Shown: positions 30,897 through 42,000, counted from the stretch's first letter. The stretch: DNA of 64,000 nucleotides from Sporobacter sp963663605 (GCA_963663605.2 CAXXVF010000002.1:1054001-1118000), one strand, 5' to 3'. The notes: generated from the letters alone by a model not told the origin. Program-made: numbers and translations.

Positions 30897-32120
30897 TTGC
30901 ACAAAAGCGGCAGAAGCAAAATACGTATATCGGCAGCACAGGCGCCCCTTGCCATCAAAGGACTGGCGCTGATTTTTGTTTTATGCGTCGGCGTCCGGCT
31001 GCTGTCCTCGATCGGCTCGGGCAGCTCTGAACAGTATATGTCTTCTTTGATGTCCAGCGACCGTTTTGTAAGCGGCGTGCTGGGTTTCGAGCTGGTAAGC
31101 CCAAGCGGCGAAGACGGCGCCGGAAGCCTCTCGGAGTCGCTCTTTCGCTGGACCGTCCAGCCGTATCAAAACAGCGATGCGGACGCGGCCGTTGAAGCGC
31201 TCGTACCGTCACCGCCGGCTGAAACGGAAAGCGCGCCGGAAGGAGCCGCCGCGGAAGACGCCGGCCTGTATTACAATATCGGCCAGTCCGGGCAGGAATC
31301 GTCCGCCCCGGATGAACAAAACGCGCAAACCGAAGCCGAACCGGACAGTTTCGTCACACCGGATATCGTCACGGAGGCGGCCGAGCCGTCGGGTCTTAGT
31401 ATCAGCAATTATGCCGGTTATGACATCGATATCGACGCGCTTATGGCCCAGCCGCTGAACATATCGCTTTCCGGAGACGACCCGGCGGTGCTCATCATAC
31501 ATACGCACAGCAGCGAGGCCTATATGCCCGACGGGGACGATCAGTACGAAGCGTCGGACGCATACCGGACGCAGGAAAAGCAGTACAGCGTCATCCGTGT
31601 GGGCGACGAGCTGTCATCCGAATTCGCCAAGCGGGGCATTGCGTTCATACATGACCGAAACGTATACGATTATCCAAGCTATCAGGGCTCCTACGCCCGT
31701 TCCTTCGAATCCATCCGGTCGTATCTGGATACGTACCCGAGCATCAAAATCGTCATTGACCTGCACCGAGACGCCATACACGGCAAAGACGGCACGGTCT
31801 ATAAAACGATCGCGCAGGTCGGCGACGGCACCTGCGCGCAGATCATGCTCGTGATGGGTACGGATTCCGCCGGTTTAAGCCATCCGGGCTGGCAGGAAAA
31901 CCTCAAATTGGCGCTGAAGCTTCAAAACGAAATGAACAGCCTGTACCCGTCGCTGGCGAAACCGATATGGCTGTCTGAATACCGCTATAACCAGCAGGCG
32001 ACGACAGGCTCCATGCTCGTTGAGATCGGCTGCACCGGCAATACGCTCTCCGAAGCGCTCGCCGCCGCGCGGTATTTCGCCGACGCCGCGTCCAACGTGA
32101 TACTGGGGCTGTATACGTGA
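30897..32120 (+). CDS. spoIIP: Stage II sporulation protein P (peptidoglycan hydrolase)
   Basis: The 407-residue product has an N-terminal membrane helix (about 17-40), a long low-complexity Glu/Ala/Pro linker and a C-terminal SpoIIP domain. That domain is marked by LIIHTHSSEAY (zinc His/Glu), IKIVIDLHRDAI and the MLVEIGCTGNTLSEA ending. With SpoIID and SpoIIM it degrades septal and then peripheral peptidoglycan to drive engulfment. TTG 30897 is preferred, as AGGAGG lies at 30881-30886. The usual neighbour gpr is absent; a tRNA gene follows. Confidence 0.93.
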   Translation: MHKSGRSKIRISAAQAPLAIKGLALIFVLCVGVRLLSSIGSGSSEQYMSSLMSSDRFVSGVLGFELVSPSGEDGAGSLSESLFRWTVQPYQNSDADAAVEALVPSPPAETESAPEGAAAEDAGLYYNIGQSGQESSAPDEQNAQTEAEPDSFVTPDIVTEAAEPSGLSISNYAGYDIDIDALMAQPLNISLSGDDPAVLIIHTHSSEAYMPDGDDQYEASDAYRTQEKQYSVIRVGDELSSEFAKRGIAFIHDRNVYDYPSYQGSYARSFESIRSYLDTYPSIKIVIDLHRDAIHGKDGTVYKTIAQVGDGTCAQIMLVMGTDSAGLSHPGWQENLKLALKLQNEMNSLYPSLAKPIWLSEYRYNQQATTGSMLVEIGCTGNTLSEALAAARYFADAASNVILGLYT

Positions 32121-32151
32121 ATAAAAGAATTTAGTATACATAAATAAGTTG

Positions 32152-32180
32152 TTGACAAAACCCGTCCCCGTGACTATAAT
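32152..32180 (+). promoter_or_regulatory. Consensus sigma-A promoter of tRNA-Leu
   Basis: TTGACA (32152-32157), a 17-bp spacer and TATAAT (32175-32180): a perfect consensus, 16 bases before the mature tRNA 5' end. Confidence 0.92.
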
Positions 32181-32196
32181 AGTGCCTGCACTATTT

Positions 32197-32281
32197 GCGA
32201 GAGTGCTGGAATAGGTAGACAGGCACGTTTGAGGGGCGTGTGTCTTGTGGCGTGTGGGTTCAAGTCCCATCTCTCGCACCA
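32197..32281 (+). tRNA. tRNA-Leu (anticodon GAG)
   Basis: The acceptor stem GCGAGAG / CTCTCGC ends in ACCA, with the CCA encoded (32279-32281). The T arm has GGGTTCAAGTCCC. The anticodon stem CACGT/GCGTG encloses loop TTGAGGG with anticodon GAG. A long variable arm (TGTCTTGTGGCGTG region) marks it as class II, as expected for Leu. It reads CUC/CUU codons. It stands alone with its own promoter and terminator. Confidence 0.95.
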
Positions 32282-32314
32282 AAACCCTGTAACCGCAACG
32301 GTTGCAGGGTTTTT
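32282..32314 (+). terminator. Rho-independent terminator of tRNA-Leu
   Basis: AACCCTGTAACCG / CGGTTGCAGGGTT stem followed by TTTTT, starting right at the tRNA 3' end. Confidence 0.9.
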
Positions 32315-32406
32315 GTCTGTCCTTTTTACGGACTTTATCCGGACCGCGTTCTGCTGCATTGCCCGATATTATTGCGCCCGGCATTGCATCTGTCTTCAAT
32401 AACTGC

Positions 32407-33132
32407 TCAGGAAGAGACGCTCGAGATCAAGCGGTTATAAGCTCTTTTTTCGCGGGTCCTGGGCATGGCTTTTTCACTGATCGATTCAAGGGCGTCCAGT
32501 ATATCCTGCAGCTGACTGCCGGGAAAACCGGCAACGAGGTGCTCGTCCGGAATGCTTGTGGCGTTTCTGCATCCGTAACACCCCAAACTGACATTGAGCT
32601 TCTGCTGTAAAAACGGTACGACCGTCGCGTCGACGCAGGTGCCGTTTGAAACGCTCGAACTGAATTCCAACCTGCCGCCGTTTTGATGGATAGTGGCAAG
32701 CGCCAGCCACATCAGATGTTCCGGCACGGTTTCCAGAACAATGATATCCGGATCGAAATCAACCTCCGGCAGAGGCGCCAGCGCGATCCCTGTATACTGT
32801 TTCTGCCGCAGGCGGGGCATCAGCTCCATAGTCTTTTGAGCGCCTTCCTTTTGAAAGCTGCCCAAACGGGATAAAAACTCCCCGTTCATAAGCTTTTCCG
32901 GCACAGGGATGAATCCCAGCGCGGAGGCGCCGTTGGCACAGGCGACATTGTCCGCCGTTGCCAGAAGCTTCTCCCCTTCGCGCGCCTTCATAATGAATTG
33001 GCAAAAAGTATATTTATTCCCGCTGCTGTAACCGGACACAGCAGCATTGTCGTTTAGAAATTTTATACCGACAGCCTCTGTTTTCAGCTTCAATAAATCC
33101 TTCAACCTTTTTGATAAAACCTTGTAATCCAA
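32407..33132 (-). CDS. DUF169-family protein
   Basis: The 241-residue product starts DYKVLSKRLKDLLKLKTEAVGIKF, the DUF169 opening. It has conserved Cys at YTFCQF, NVACANG and CYGCRNA. The family is widespread in anaerobes and archaea; function is unknown, and the conserved cysteines suggest metal or cluster binding. The start is TTG 33132, after AAGGAGAAT. It lies between the tRNA gene and the surface-protein block, on the minus strand like the latter, separated from it by a terminator. Confidence 0.87.
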   Translation of the reverse strand: MDYKVLSKRLKDLLKLKTEAVGIKFLNDNAAVSGYSSGNKYTFCQFIMKAREGEKLLATADNVACANGASALGFIPVPEKLMNGEFLSRLGSFQKEGAQKTMELMPRLRQKQYTGIALAPLPEVDFDPDIIVLETVPEHLMWLALATIHQNGGRLEFSSSVSNGTCVDATVVPFLQQKLNVSLGCYGCRNATSIPDEHLVAGFPGSQLQDILDALESISEKAMPRTREKRAYNRLISSVSS

Positions 33133-33336
33133 ATCTTTATTCTCCTTATGTTATCCGCTTTGTTCTATATCTTGACGGTTTGTACTGTATATGTCCGCAC
33201 ATTATTAAAACCATGACTGCGACATATGTCAAACAGCAAGGCCGACTTTGTCGCTTTGCACATTTTAGGCGTGTTATTTTTGTGCTTATCTACAACGCTT
33301 GTTTGGCTTTTTTCAGACGTTTCCCTCAAATCAACT
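33133..33336. other. Intergenic stretch, no supported gene
   Basis: It carries the upstream region of the DUF169 gene (minus strand). A possible 92-codon plus-strand frame overlaps the DUF169 start and has no ribosome site. Nothing else was seen. Confidence 0.4.
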
Positions 33337-33374
33337 ATAAAATCCCGCGGCCTTTTCGGCTACGGGATTTTATG
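33337..33374 (-). terminator. Terminator at the 3' end of the surface-protein block
   Basis: AAAATCCCG / CGGGATTTT stem, extended by an inner GGCC/GGCT helix with a TTTTC loop; T-run on the minus strand. It lies about 75 bases after the stop of the first 1850-residue protein. Confidence 0.85.
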
Positions 33375-33446
33375 TTTAGGACGTTTTAGATATGGGTTCA
33401 TTTAAATCTCTTGCAAAAAGAATGATTTCGCGCCGCGCGCGCGCTA

Positions 33447-36400
33447 TTACGGCGCTGTGACGGTGAGGGTGAATTCCCTGTAGATGATGAAGCCTTCCTT
33501 CTCGACTGCGGCGGTAATCGTCACCTGCACCGTCTCGGCAGGCCGCGTCACGCTTCCGTCCGCTGTGATGACTGCCGGGTTGTCCGACATCCATGTGATC
33601 GTGCAACCGTTTGCACCCGCGCTCATCAGCGTCAGAGCGCCCGTCACGCTGTCCGCGCTGTCGCCTTCAAGGTATTCTATGATCAGCGCATCCGCGTCCG
33701 CGCCCAGCTGCTCGAGCAGCGTCAGCGGCATCTTTATGACCTTCACCGTGAACGCCCGCGTTGCCGCCGCTTCGCCCTTCGTCACCGTCGCCGTCAGCGT
33801 CACAACCACATCCCCCGCCGCGCTGCGCGTCACCGTACCGTTGCCGGATACGGCCGCGTTGCTGCTTGTCCATGTGACCGTCGAGCCATTGTCGCCTGTG
33901 ACCGGCAGGATCAGGTGCGTCGTAACGCTGTCTTTCGTATCGGCGCCCCTGTAGATGATCGCCAGCGCGTCCGCATCGTTTTGCACGTCCGCTTCATCCT
34001 GCTCGGGCGACTCGGACTGCGCCACCACTGTCAGTTCAAACGTGCGCGTCGTTTCCGCTTCGCCGTTCGTCACCGTCAGCGTGATCGTTACCGCAGCGTT
34101 CCCGTCTTCTTCGGACGGCCTTGCAACCGCCCCTGTATCTCCCGCAACGGCAATGACGTCCGTGTCGCTGCTGCTCCATACGCCGGCGCTGCCCTCAGCC
34201 CCGGTGAATACCAATGTTATGTCCTGGCGCACCGCTTCCGCGCTGTCCTCGCCCTGATATGTGATATACGCCGCGTCCGCGTCCGTTTCGGCCTTCAGCG
34301 CCGACGAACCGTCCTGCTTCTTGATCGTTATCGTGACCGTCTGCTCCGACGTCCCGGTCACCGCGCCTTCTCCGGTCCCTTCCGTCAGCGCCGCCGTTAC
34401 CGTCAGCGTCACCGCTGCGTCGCCGTCTTCATACGCCGGCCGCGTCACCGAAACCGCGTAATATCCCTCTTCCGCCGTTTCGCTGATCGTCACGTACGGA
34501 CTCTCGCAGCTCCAGCTCATCTCCGACCCGTGCAGCGCGCCTGTGCCGGACAGGCCGATGTCCTGCGTTACGCTGACTTGGCTGTCGCCCTCAGCGTACC
34601 GTATCACCGCGCTTGCCGCGTCGTCTTCCGCTTTTTCCTCCGGCGTATCGCCGCTCTGCGCGAGCACCGTCAGATTAAACGTCTTCGTCGTGCTGAAACC
34701 GCTCTTTTCTATCGTTGCCTTTAAGACCACCGATGCGTCCGGAGTCCCCGACGCCGGCCTTGTTACAATCCCTGCGTCCGGGTCTCCGCTTTCGTCCACC
34801 GCTACCGCCGTGCCGCTTGTGACCTCCCAGCTGATGCTGCTGCCCGCGCCGCCCGACGTCGGGAGCGTTACGTCCCGCGTCACGCTCCCGGCGCTGTCGC
34901 CCGCCGCGTATATGATCTCCAGCGCCTCCCGGTCGCTCATGACGTCAAAGTAATCCTGCGACAGGATGAAGGTCTCCTGCGCCGCGTTGCCCGCCGCGTC
35001 CGTCACCGTCAGCTCATAACTGCCCGCCGTGTTCACAACGCCGCCCGAAACGATGCCCGTCACCGCGCCGGTCGTCAGATTCTCAAGCTCTGCCGTGCCG
35101 CTGTCAAACGTCACCGTGATATCTCCCGTGTAGTACGTTTGCGATGCGTCCATATCGCCCGTCAGGGTGATCTCAGGCGCCGTAAAGTCCGTCGTCACGC
35201 TCGAGGCGTCCGTCGTCGCCGTCACCGAGCCGGCTGTGTTCCCCGCCCGGTCCGTCGCCACGATCGATATCGTCACAGCGCCTTCCGTCATCATCGTACC
35301 CGCCGGGATCGTATAACCGGCCGCCCAGCCCGTCCCCTCCGGGTCGGATATGACTGTCGTGCCGCGCCCGTTGATCAGCACTTCCGGCGGCGCGATAACT
35401 TCGTTCGTGCCCAGCGTTACCGTGATGGTGTCCCCTTCTTTTGCATACGCCGGGTCAGCGTTCGACGCGCTTACCGATACGCTCGTCACCACCGGGGCCG
35501 TATTGTCCACCGTCACCGCCGTCGCCGACATGTACGATGCCGCCGGGTTCCCGATATCGTCCGTCGCGCTGCCTTCCGCGATCCGGACCGCTACCGTCCC
35601 TTCGCCCATCAGGTTACTGAGCGTGATCTTCCGCTGCAGCGGCTCCCCCGCTATCTCGCTTACGCTCACATACGCGTTGGCCGTCCCCGTCGTCTCAAGC
35701 GTTACGTCCATCTGGCCAAGCGTAATGTTCGCCGTGTCCGCGCTGTACGTTACGATATATTCCACCGAGTCCGCCGCCTGTACGTACTGCGCGCTCGGGC
35801 CCTCAATCGTGATCGCCGGACCCAGGTTCTTCACCGTCAGCGTCGCGGACGACGCCTCCGATATGTTCCCCGCCTCGTCTATGATGTAAAGCTTGTAGGT
35901 ACCTTCCGTCGTCGGCGCTATGATCGTCGCGGATTTCCCGTGCGTCGACGTGATCGTCGCGCCGTTTGCCGGCGCAGTCCCGTCGTAGCCCACGGGCGCG
36001 AACCGCACGCTGTCGCCGTCCTGTCCGCCTTCGCAGTCCGATGACGGTATCGCCAGCGTCACTGCCCCGCCGCCCGCAATCGTCAGATCCGCTGTGAACA
36101 GCGCGTCCTGATGCGTCGGCGGCGTTGAATCCACGTTGAACGAGAAGTTCCCCGGCACCGCTTCCGATTCGTTGCCCGCCGGGTCGATTGCCGCCGCCGT
36201 GCTGACCGTTATGGCAATCGTGCCTTCCTCCACCAGGTCCGCCGGCAGCGTGATCGTTACGCGCCGGTGCGTTCCGTCTATGTCTTCTATGCTGATCCAG
36301 TCGGGCATGACTTCCGCCTTTGCCTCCACCGTTCCCGTCGCGCTCAGGGTCACATAGCTCGCGTCGACCGCGTTAATCCCGTGCAGCGCCGCCGCCGCGT

Positions 36401-37730
36401 CGTCCACCGTCAGCGTATAGCTCACGCTCAGGCCGCACTTCGCCGCGTACCGCGACGGCGCCGATATCGCGATCACGGGCGCTGTCCCGTCGTAGATGAT
36501 CGTATCCGTTATCGCCGCGCTCACGTTGCCTACGCTGTCTTTAAACCGGATATATACCGTCTTCTCCCCGTCGCCCGGCGTCAGTACCCAGCCGTTGTAT
36601 TCGCTGCCGTATGTCACCCAGCCTGAGCTGACGGTGAAGTCGGCGCTGTTGCTGATCTCCATCGTCGTCGGCGCCGTCTCCAGCTGGTCGCCGCCCGATT
36701 CGCTCGCGCTGATTTCCGTCAGATTTACCGTCTGGCCGCGCGTGTATGTAATATTGTCGTACAGGTCCTCATACGTGGCTTTCAGCGTGAAGCTCCCGCC
36801 TACCGGGTCCGTCCGGTCGATTTTCACGACGGACGCCGCCGCTGTGCTCTCGTTCCCCGCCTTGTCCACCGTCACCGCTTCGATCGTCGTGATGCCCGCC
36901 GCCGTGATGTTGAACGCGCCCGTATACGTCGTCCATGACGTCCAGTCGCTCAGGACGATACTGGTATCGTCCGCATCCACCGTCCGGTACCGGTACTTCG
37001 TATAATCGGCTCCCGTCACCACGTCGCCCGTATCGGCTCCGTTTGTCATCGTCACCGTTACGCTCGCCGCGTTCGTCCACGCCGTGTTGTTCGTGACGGC
37101 CGGCGATGCCGGCGGCGTCTTGTCTACGTAAAGCGTCTTTGCCCATGTCACGCTTGAGCCGGCGTTGTCTTTCCCGGTCCCGTCGTTTGCCGTTATGCCG
37201 ATCCCCGTGAACGTCGCCTCGGCGAATGCGTCATTGATCACGTCCCAGCTCAGGCTCCATGACGCCCCCCACTCCGTCGCGCTCACCGCAGTGCTGCGCT
37301 CTGCGCCGTTTGCCGTCGCCGTCACCGTCACCGTGTCGTTGTCGTGGTCCGTCACCGTCCCCGACAATGTGACCGTCGTATGACCCGTCACCTCCGACCG
37401 GTAGATATCCAGCGTCGGGCTCAGACCCGTTATCACCGGGCAGTCGTTCGTCTTCGCCGTCACCGTGCCGCTGTAGCTGCTCGCGATATTGTCCCCATTC
37501 ACCGCGTATGCCTTGTAGTAATACCTCGTGTCTTCCGAAAGTCCCGAATGCGTCCCCGAGGTGGCTGTCCCCTGATACGCCGTGCCCCAGTTTGCGTTGT
37601 CCGTTGAGTACAGCACCCAGTACGTCGTTCCCGCAGGGTTCCCGTTCGCCGCGATCGTCCAGTCGTTCTTACCGTGTTCATACGCCTGGTTCTCTGCCGT
37701 TATCCCCGGTACCGCCGCCAACGTGTATTT
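33447..37730. repeat. Large direct repeat, copy A (~4.28 kb)
   Basis: This stretch is nearly base-for-base identical to 39081-43364 (constant offset 5634). By eye I found about ten differences, for example at 33606. Most cluster at 37540-37720, close to where similarity ends. The breakpoint falls at the junction before the second FN3 domain. Confidence 0.95.
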
Positions 37731-38996
37731 GTATACGGTCGAACTGTAAGAGGAGCCCGCCGTATTTGTGGCGGTCACGGAATAATTATGCTGCGTATTG
37801 ACGCCCAATCCGGTATCGGTATAACCCGCGGCCGTTGTGCCGGACAAAATAGCGCCGCCGTCCCTGTACAGCGTGTATGTATCCGTATTTGACGCCGACC
37901 ATGACAGGTTCATGCCCGTGGTCGACGCGGGTGAAGCCGACAGGGAAACAGATCCCGGCGTGGTAATGAGTGTAATCGTACAGCTGCCGACCGAGGAGGA
38001 CGTAAGATTTATGTAGCTGTCCCCGTACTCCACCAGATAGCCGGCAATGCTTGAGTTAAAACCTGAATAGTCGTTCCAGCTTCCGTCGTTGGTATACATA
38101 TGCGCGTAGTCTTCGCCATCCGAATCCCTTGTGTCAGCGTTGTTTGGTTCGCCGCTGTGCCAGTTGTTATACATGCCGTTTTGGACGGAACCACCGGATA
38201 AACCGTACCAAAAATAATCGCCCGCCTCCGGTCCCGTTACCCAGAACCAGTAATTCTCACCGTATCCCCCGTTATATGTTGCGTTGTCGCTTGCGCCAAT
38301 CCAGCCGTCTCCGGCGCATTTTTCAGCGACAAAGCTGTTTTCACCACTGGTTGTTATGGTTGTAAGATAACCGTTATATGTTGTTCCGTTTGCGCTAACG
38401 GTATGGTCTCCGGCAGCCGTTTTTGCGTCGTCCCATGTGATCCCCGGCGAAGATACGTATTCGTAGAAATGGCCCGTGCCGCTGTAGTAATAGGTGCTGG
38501 TGCTGCCCTGGTTGACCGACATGTATATGGTCTTCGTCCCGCTGGTCGCGGAAGCGTTGTAGTATTTGACCTGCCGCAAAAACGTCTGATAATTTGCGAT
38601 ACTGTCCGTACCGGACACCGTCAGGATCCCGGTCGAACCGTTATAATAGCCGCTTATATTCCCTACCGACGTGCAGGACAGGTAATCCTGATTAGCAACG
38701 AAATTGCTTCCGAAATACACCTTCGCGCCCGTAACATCTCCCGACCCCGTCAGGGTAAGCGAAGCATCGACGACCTGCCAGCCCCGGGCCGTGGCGTTGT
38801 AGTTGTTGTTATGCAGCGTCAGCGCCAGATCGGCAGCCAATGGCGACAGAAACGGTTCCGTCAGCACCGTCGTAAGAATAAACACGGCCGACAGTATCAG
38901 AAATTTTAGTCTTTTCATTATTCCTGCTTTCCTGTTCATTTCAGCACCTGCCTTTTTTGGTTTTGATAAACAAGCACGCTTGTCAGCCATGTTCAT
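33447..38996 (-). CDS. Giant secreted surface protein 1: C-type-lectin-like tip, FN3/Ig stalk, five atrophied-Ig units
   Basis: The ~1849-residue product has a signal helix (KRLKFLILSAVFILTTVLT). A beta-rich region (about 55-165) is followed by a C-type-lectin-like domain (about 175-325). The lectin domain is recognised by its WIGASDN, GEPNN and SWNDY..YLVEYG pattern. Two FN3 domains come next, the second starting VPGITAENQ. A long Ig-like 'stalk' (DRTDPVGG, DGTAPVI, DNTAPVV segments) follows, and five aBig_2-type units near the C-terminus. There is no LPXTG, SLH or other anchor. ATG 38996 follows GGAG; a later ATG (38918, directly before the signal helix) and an upstream GTG (39005) are alternatives. 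From FN3-2 onwards it is almost identical to the next gene. Confidence 0.9.
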   Translation of the reverse strand: MNMADKRACLSKPKKAGAEMNRKAGIMKRLKFLILSAVFILTTVLTEPFLSPLAADLALTLHNNNYNATARGWQVVDASLTLTGSGDVTGAKVYFGSNFVANQDYLSCTSVGNISGYYNGSTGILTVSGTDSIANYQTFLRQVKYYNASATSGTKTIYMSVNQGSTSTYYYSGTGHFYEYVSSPGITWDDAKTAAGDHTVSANGTTYNGYLTTITTSGENSFVAEKCAGDGWIGASDNATYNGGYGENYWFWVTGPEAGDYFWYGLSGGSVQNGMYNNWHSGEPNNADTRDSDGEDYAHMYTNDGSWNDYSGFNSSIAGYLVEYGDSYINLTSSSVGSCTITLITTPGSVSLSASPASTTGMNLSWSASNTDTYTLYRDGGAILSGTTAAGYTDTGLGVNTQHNYSVTATNTAGSSYSSTVYKYTLAAVPGITAENQAYEHGKNDWTIAANGNPAGTTYWVLYSTDNANWGTAYQGTATSGTHSGLSEDTRYYYKAYAVNGDNIASSYSGTVTAKTNDCPVITGLSPTLDIYRSEVTGHTTVTLSGTVTDHDNDTVTVTATANGAERSTAVSATEWGASWSLSWDVINDAFAEATFTGIGITANDGTGKDNAGSSVTWAKTLYVDKTPPASPAVTNNTAWTNAASVTVTMTNGADTGDVVTGADYTKYRYRTVDADDTSIVLSDWTSWTTYTGAFNITAAGITTIEAVTVDKAGNESTAAASVVKIDRTDPVGGSFTLKATYEDLYDNITYTRGQTVNLTEISASESGGDQLETAPTTMEISNSADFTVSSGWVTYGSEYNGWVLTPGDGEKTVYIRFKDSVGNVSAAITDTIIYDGTAPVIAISAPSRYAAKCGLSVSYTLTVDDAAAALHGINAVDASYVTLSATGTVEAKAEVMPDWISIEDIDGTHRRVTITLPADLVEEGTIAITVSTAAAIDPAGNESEAVPGNFSFNVDSTPPTHQDALFTADLTIAGGGAVTLAIPSSDCEGGQDGDSVRFAPVGYDGTAPANGATITSTHGKSATIIAPTTEGTYKLYIIDEAGNISEASSATLTVKNLGPAITIEGPSAQYVQAADSVEYIVTYSADTANITLGQMDVTLETTGTANAYVSVSEIAGEPLQRKITLSNLMGEGTVAVRIAEGSATDDIGNPAASYMSATAVTVDNTAPVVTSVSVSASNADPAYAKEGDTITVTLGTNEVIAPPEVLINGRGTTVISDPEGTGWAAGYTIPAGTMMTEGAVTISIVATDRAGNTAGSVTATTDASSVTTDFTAPEITLTGDMDASQTYYTGDITVTFDSGTAELENLTTGAVTGIVSGGVVNTAGSYELTVTDAAGNAAQETFILSQDYFDVMSDREALEIIYAAGDSAGSVTRDVTLPTSGGAGSSISWEVTSGTAVAVDESGDPDAGIVTRPASGTPDASVVLKATIEKSGFSTTKTFNLTVLAQSGDTPEEKAEDDAASAVIRYAEGDSQVSVTQDIGLSGTGALHGSEMSWSCESPYVTISETAEEGYYAVSVTRPAYEDGDAAVTLTVTAALTEGTGEGAVTGTSEQTVTITIKKQDGSSALKAETDADAAYITYQGEDSAEAVRQDITLVFTGAEGSAGVWSSSDTDVIAVAGDTGAVARPSEEDGNAAVTITLTVTNGEAETTRTFELTVVAQSESPEQDEADVQNDADALAIIYRGADTKDSVTTHLILPVTGDNGSTVTWTSSNAAVSGNGTVTRSAAGDVVVTLTATVTKGEAAATRAFTVKVIKMPLTLLEQLGADADALIIEYLEGDSADSVTGALTLMSAGANGCTITWMSDNPAVITADGSVTRPAETVQVTITAAVEKEGFIIYREFTLTVTAP

Positions 38997-39080
38997 TTTT
39001 TTCACTCCAAAGCAATGGTTTGTTTAATTTTTTATGCAATCATTCCGCTAAAACTTCTCTTTCGCGCCTTGTGTGCGCTA

Positions 39081-42000
39081 TTACGGCGCTGTGACGGTGA
39101 GGGTGAATTCCCTGTAGATGATGAAGCCTTCCTTCTCGACTGCGGCGGTAATCGTCACCTGCACCGTCTCGGCAGGCCGCGTCACGCTTCCGTCCGCTGT
39201 GATGACTGCCGGGTTGTCCGACATCCATGTGATCGTGCAGCCGTTTGCACCCGCGCTCATCAGCGTCAGAGCGCCCGTCACGCTGTCCGCGCTGTCGCCT
39301 TCAAGGTATTCTATGATCAGCGCATCCGCGTCCGCGCCCAGCTGCTCGAGCAGCGTCAGCGGCATCTTTATGACCTTCACCGTGAACGCCCGCGTTGCCG
39401 CCGCTTCGCCCTTCGTCACCGTCGCCGTCAGCGTCACAACCACATCCCCCGCCGCGCTGCGCGTCACCGTACCGTTGCCGGATACGGCCGCGTTGCTGCT
39501 TGTCCATGTGACCGTCGAGCCATTGTCGCCTGTGACCGGCAGGATCAGGTGCGTCGTAACGCTGTCTTTCGTATCGGCGCCCCTGTAGATGATCGCCAGC
39601 GCGTCCGCATCGTTTTGCACGTCCGCTTCATCCTGCTCGGGCGACTCGGACTGCGCCACCACTGTCAGTTCAAACGTGCGCGTCGTTTCCGCTTCGCCGT
39701 TCGTCACCGTCAGCGTGATCGTTACCGCAGCGTTCCCGTCTTCTTCGGACGGCCTTGCAACCGCCCCTGTATCTCCCGCAACGGCAATGACGTCCGTGTC
39801 GCTGCTGCTCCATACGCCGGCGCTGCCCTCAGCCCCGGTGAATACCAATGTTATGTCCTGGCGCACCGCTTCCGCGCTGTCCTCGCCCTGATATGTGATA
39901 TACGCCGCGTCCGCGTCCGTTTCGGCCTTCAGCGCCGACGAACCGTCCTGCTTCTTGATCGTTATCGTGACCGTCTGCTCCGACGTCCCGGTCACCGCGC
40001 CTTCTCCGGTCCCTTCCGTCAGCGCCGCCGTTACCGTCAGCGTCACCGCTGCGTCGCCGTCTTCATACGCCGGCCGCGTCACCGAAACCGCGTAATATCC
40101 CTCTTCCGCCGTTTCGCTGATCGTCACGTACGGACTCTCGCAGCTCCAGCTCATCTCCGACCCGTGCAGCGCGCCTGTGCCGGACAGGCCGATGTCCTGC
40201 GTTACGCTGACTTGGCTGTCGCCCTCAGCGTACCGTATCACCGCGCTTGCCGCGTCGTCTTCCGCTTTTTCCTCCGGCGTATCGCCGCTCTGCGCGAGCA
40301 CCGTCAGATTAAACGTCTTCGTCGTGCTGAAACCGCTCTTTTCTATCGTTGCCTTTAAGACCACCGATGCGTCCGGAGTCCCCGACGCCGGCCTTGTTAC
40401 AATCCCTGCGTCCGGGTCTCCGCTTTCGTCCACCGCTACCGCCGTGCCGCTTGTGACCTCCCAGCTGATGCTGCTGCCCGCGCCGCCCGACGTCGGGAGC
40501 GTTACGTCCCGCGTCACGCTCCCGGCGCTGTCGCCCGCCGCGTATATGATCTCCAGCGCCTCCCGGTCGCTCATGACGTCAAAGTAATCCTGCGACAGGA
40601 TGAAGGTCTCCTGCGCCGCGTTGCCCGCCGCGTCCGTCACCGTCAGCTCATAACTGCCCGCCGTGTTCACAACGCCGCCCGAAACGATGCCCGTCACCGC
40701 GCCGGTCGTCAGATTCTCAAGCTCTGCCGTGCCGCTGTCAAACGTCACCGTGATATCTCCCGTGTAGTACGTTTGCGATGCGTCCATATCGCCCGTCAGG
40801 GTGATCTCAGGCGCCGTAAAGTCCGTCGTCACGCTCGAGGCGTCCGTCGTCGCCGTCACCGAGCCGGCTGTGTTCCCCGCCCGGTCCGTCGCCACGATCG
40901 ATATCGTCACAGCGCCTTCCGTCATCATCGTACCCGCCGGGATCGTATAACCGGCCGCCCAGCCCGTCCCCTCCGGGTCGGATATGACTGTCGTGCCGCG
41001 CCCGTTGATCAGCACTTCCGGCGGCGCGATAACTTCGTTCGTGCCCAGCGTTACCGTGATGGTGTCCCCTTCTTTTGCATACGCCGGGTCAGCGTTCGAC
41101 GCGCTTACCGATACGCTCGTCACCACCGGGGCCGTATTGTCCACCGTCACCGCCGTCGCCGACATGTACGATGCCGCCGGGTTCCCGATATCGTCCGTCG
41201 CGCTGCCTTCCGCGATCCGGACCGCTACCGTCCCTTCGCCCATCAGGTTACTGAGCGTGATCTTCCGCTGCAGCGGCTCCCCCGCTATCTCGCTTACGCT
41301 CACATACGCGTTGGCCGTCCCCGTCGTCTCAAGCGTTACGTCCATCTGGCCAAGCGTAATGTTCGCCGTGTCCGCGCTGTACGTTACGATATATTCCACC
41401 GAGTCCGCCGCCTGTACGTACTGCGCGCTCGGGCCCTCAATCGTGATCGCCGGACCCAGGTTCTTCACCGTCAGCGTCGCGGACGACGCCTCCGATATGT
41501 TCCCCGCCTCGTCTATGATGTAAAGCTTGTAGGTACCTTCCGTCGTCGGCGCTATGATCGTCGCGGATTTCCCGTGCGTCGACGTGATCGTCGCGCCGTT
41601 TGCCGGCGCAGTCCCGTCGTAGCCCACGGGCGCGAACCGCACGCTGTCGCCGTCCTGTCCGCCTTCGCAGTCCGATGACGGTATCGCCAGCGTCACTGCC
41701 CCGCCGCCCGCAATCGTCAGATCCGCTGTGAACAGCGCGTCCTGATGCGTCGGCGGCGTTGAATCCACGTTGAACGAGAAGTTCCCCGGCACCGCTTCCG
41801 ATTCGTTGCCCGCCGGGTCGATTGCCGCCGCCGTGCTGACCGTTATGGCAATCGTGCCTTCCTCCACCAGGTCCGCCGGCAGCGTGATCGTTACGCGCCG
41901 GTGCGTTCCGTCTATGTCTTCTATGCTGATCCAGTCGGGCATGACTTCCGCCTTTGCCTCCACCGTTCCCGTCGCGCTCAGGGTCACATAGCTCGCGTCG

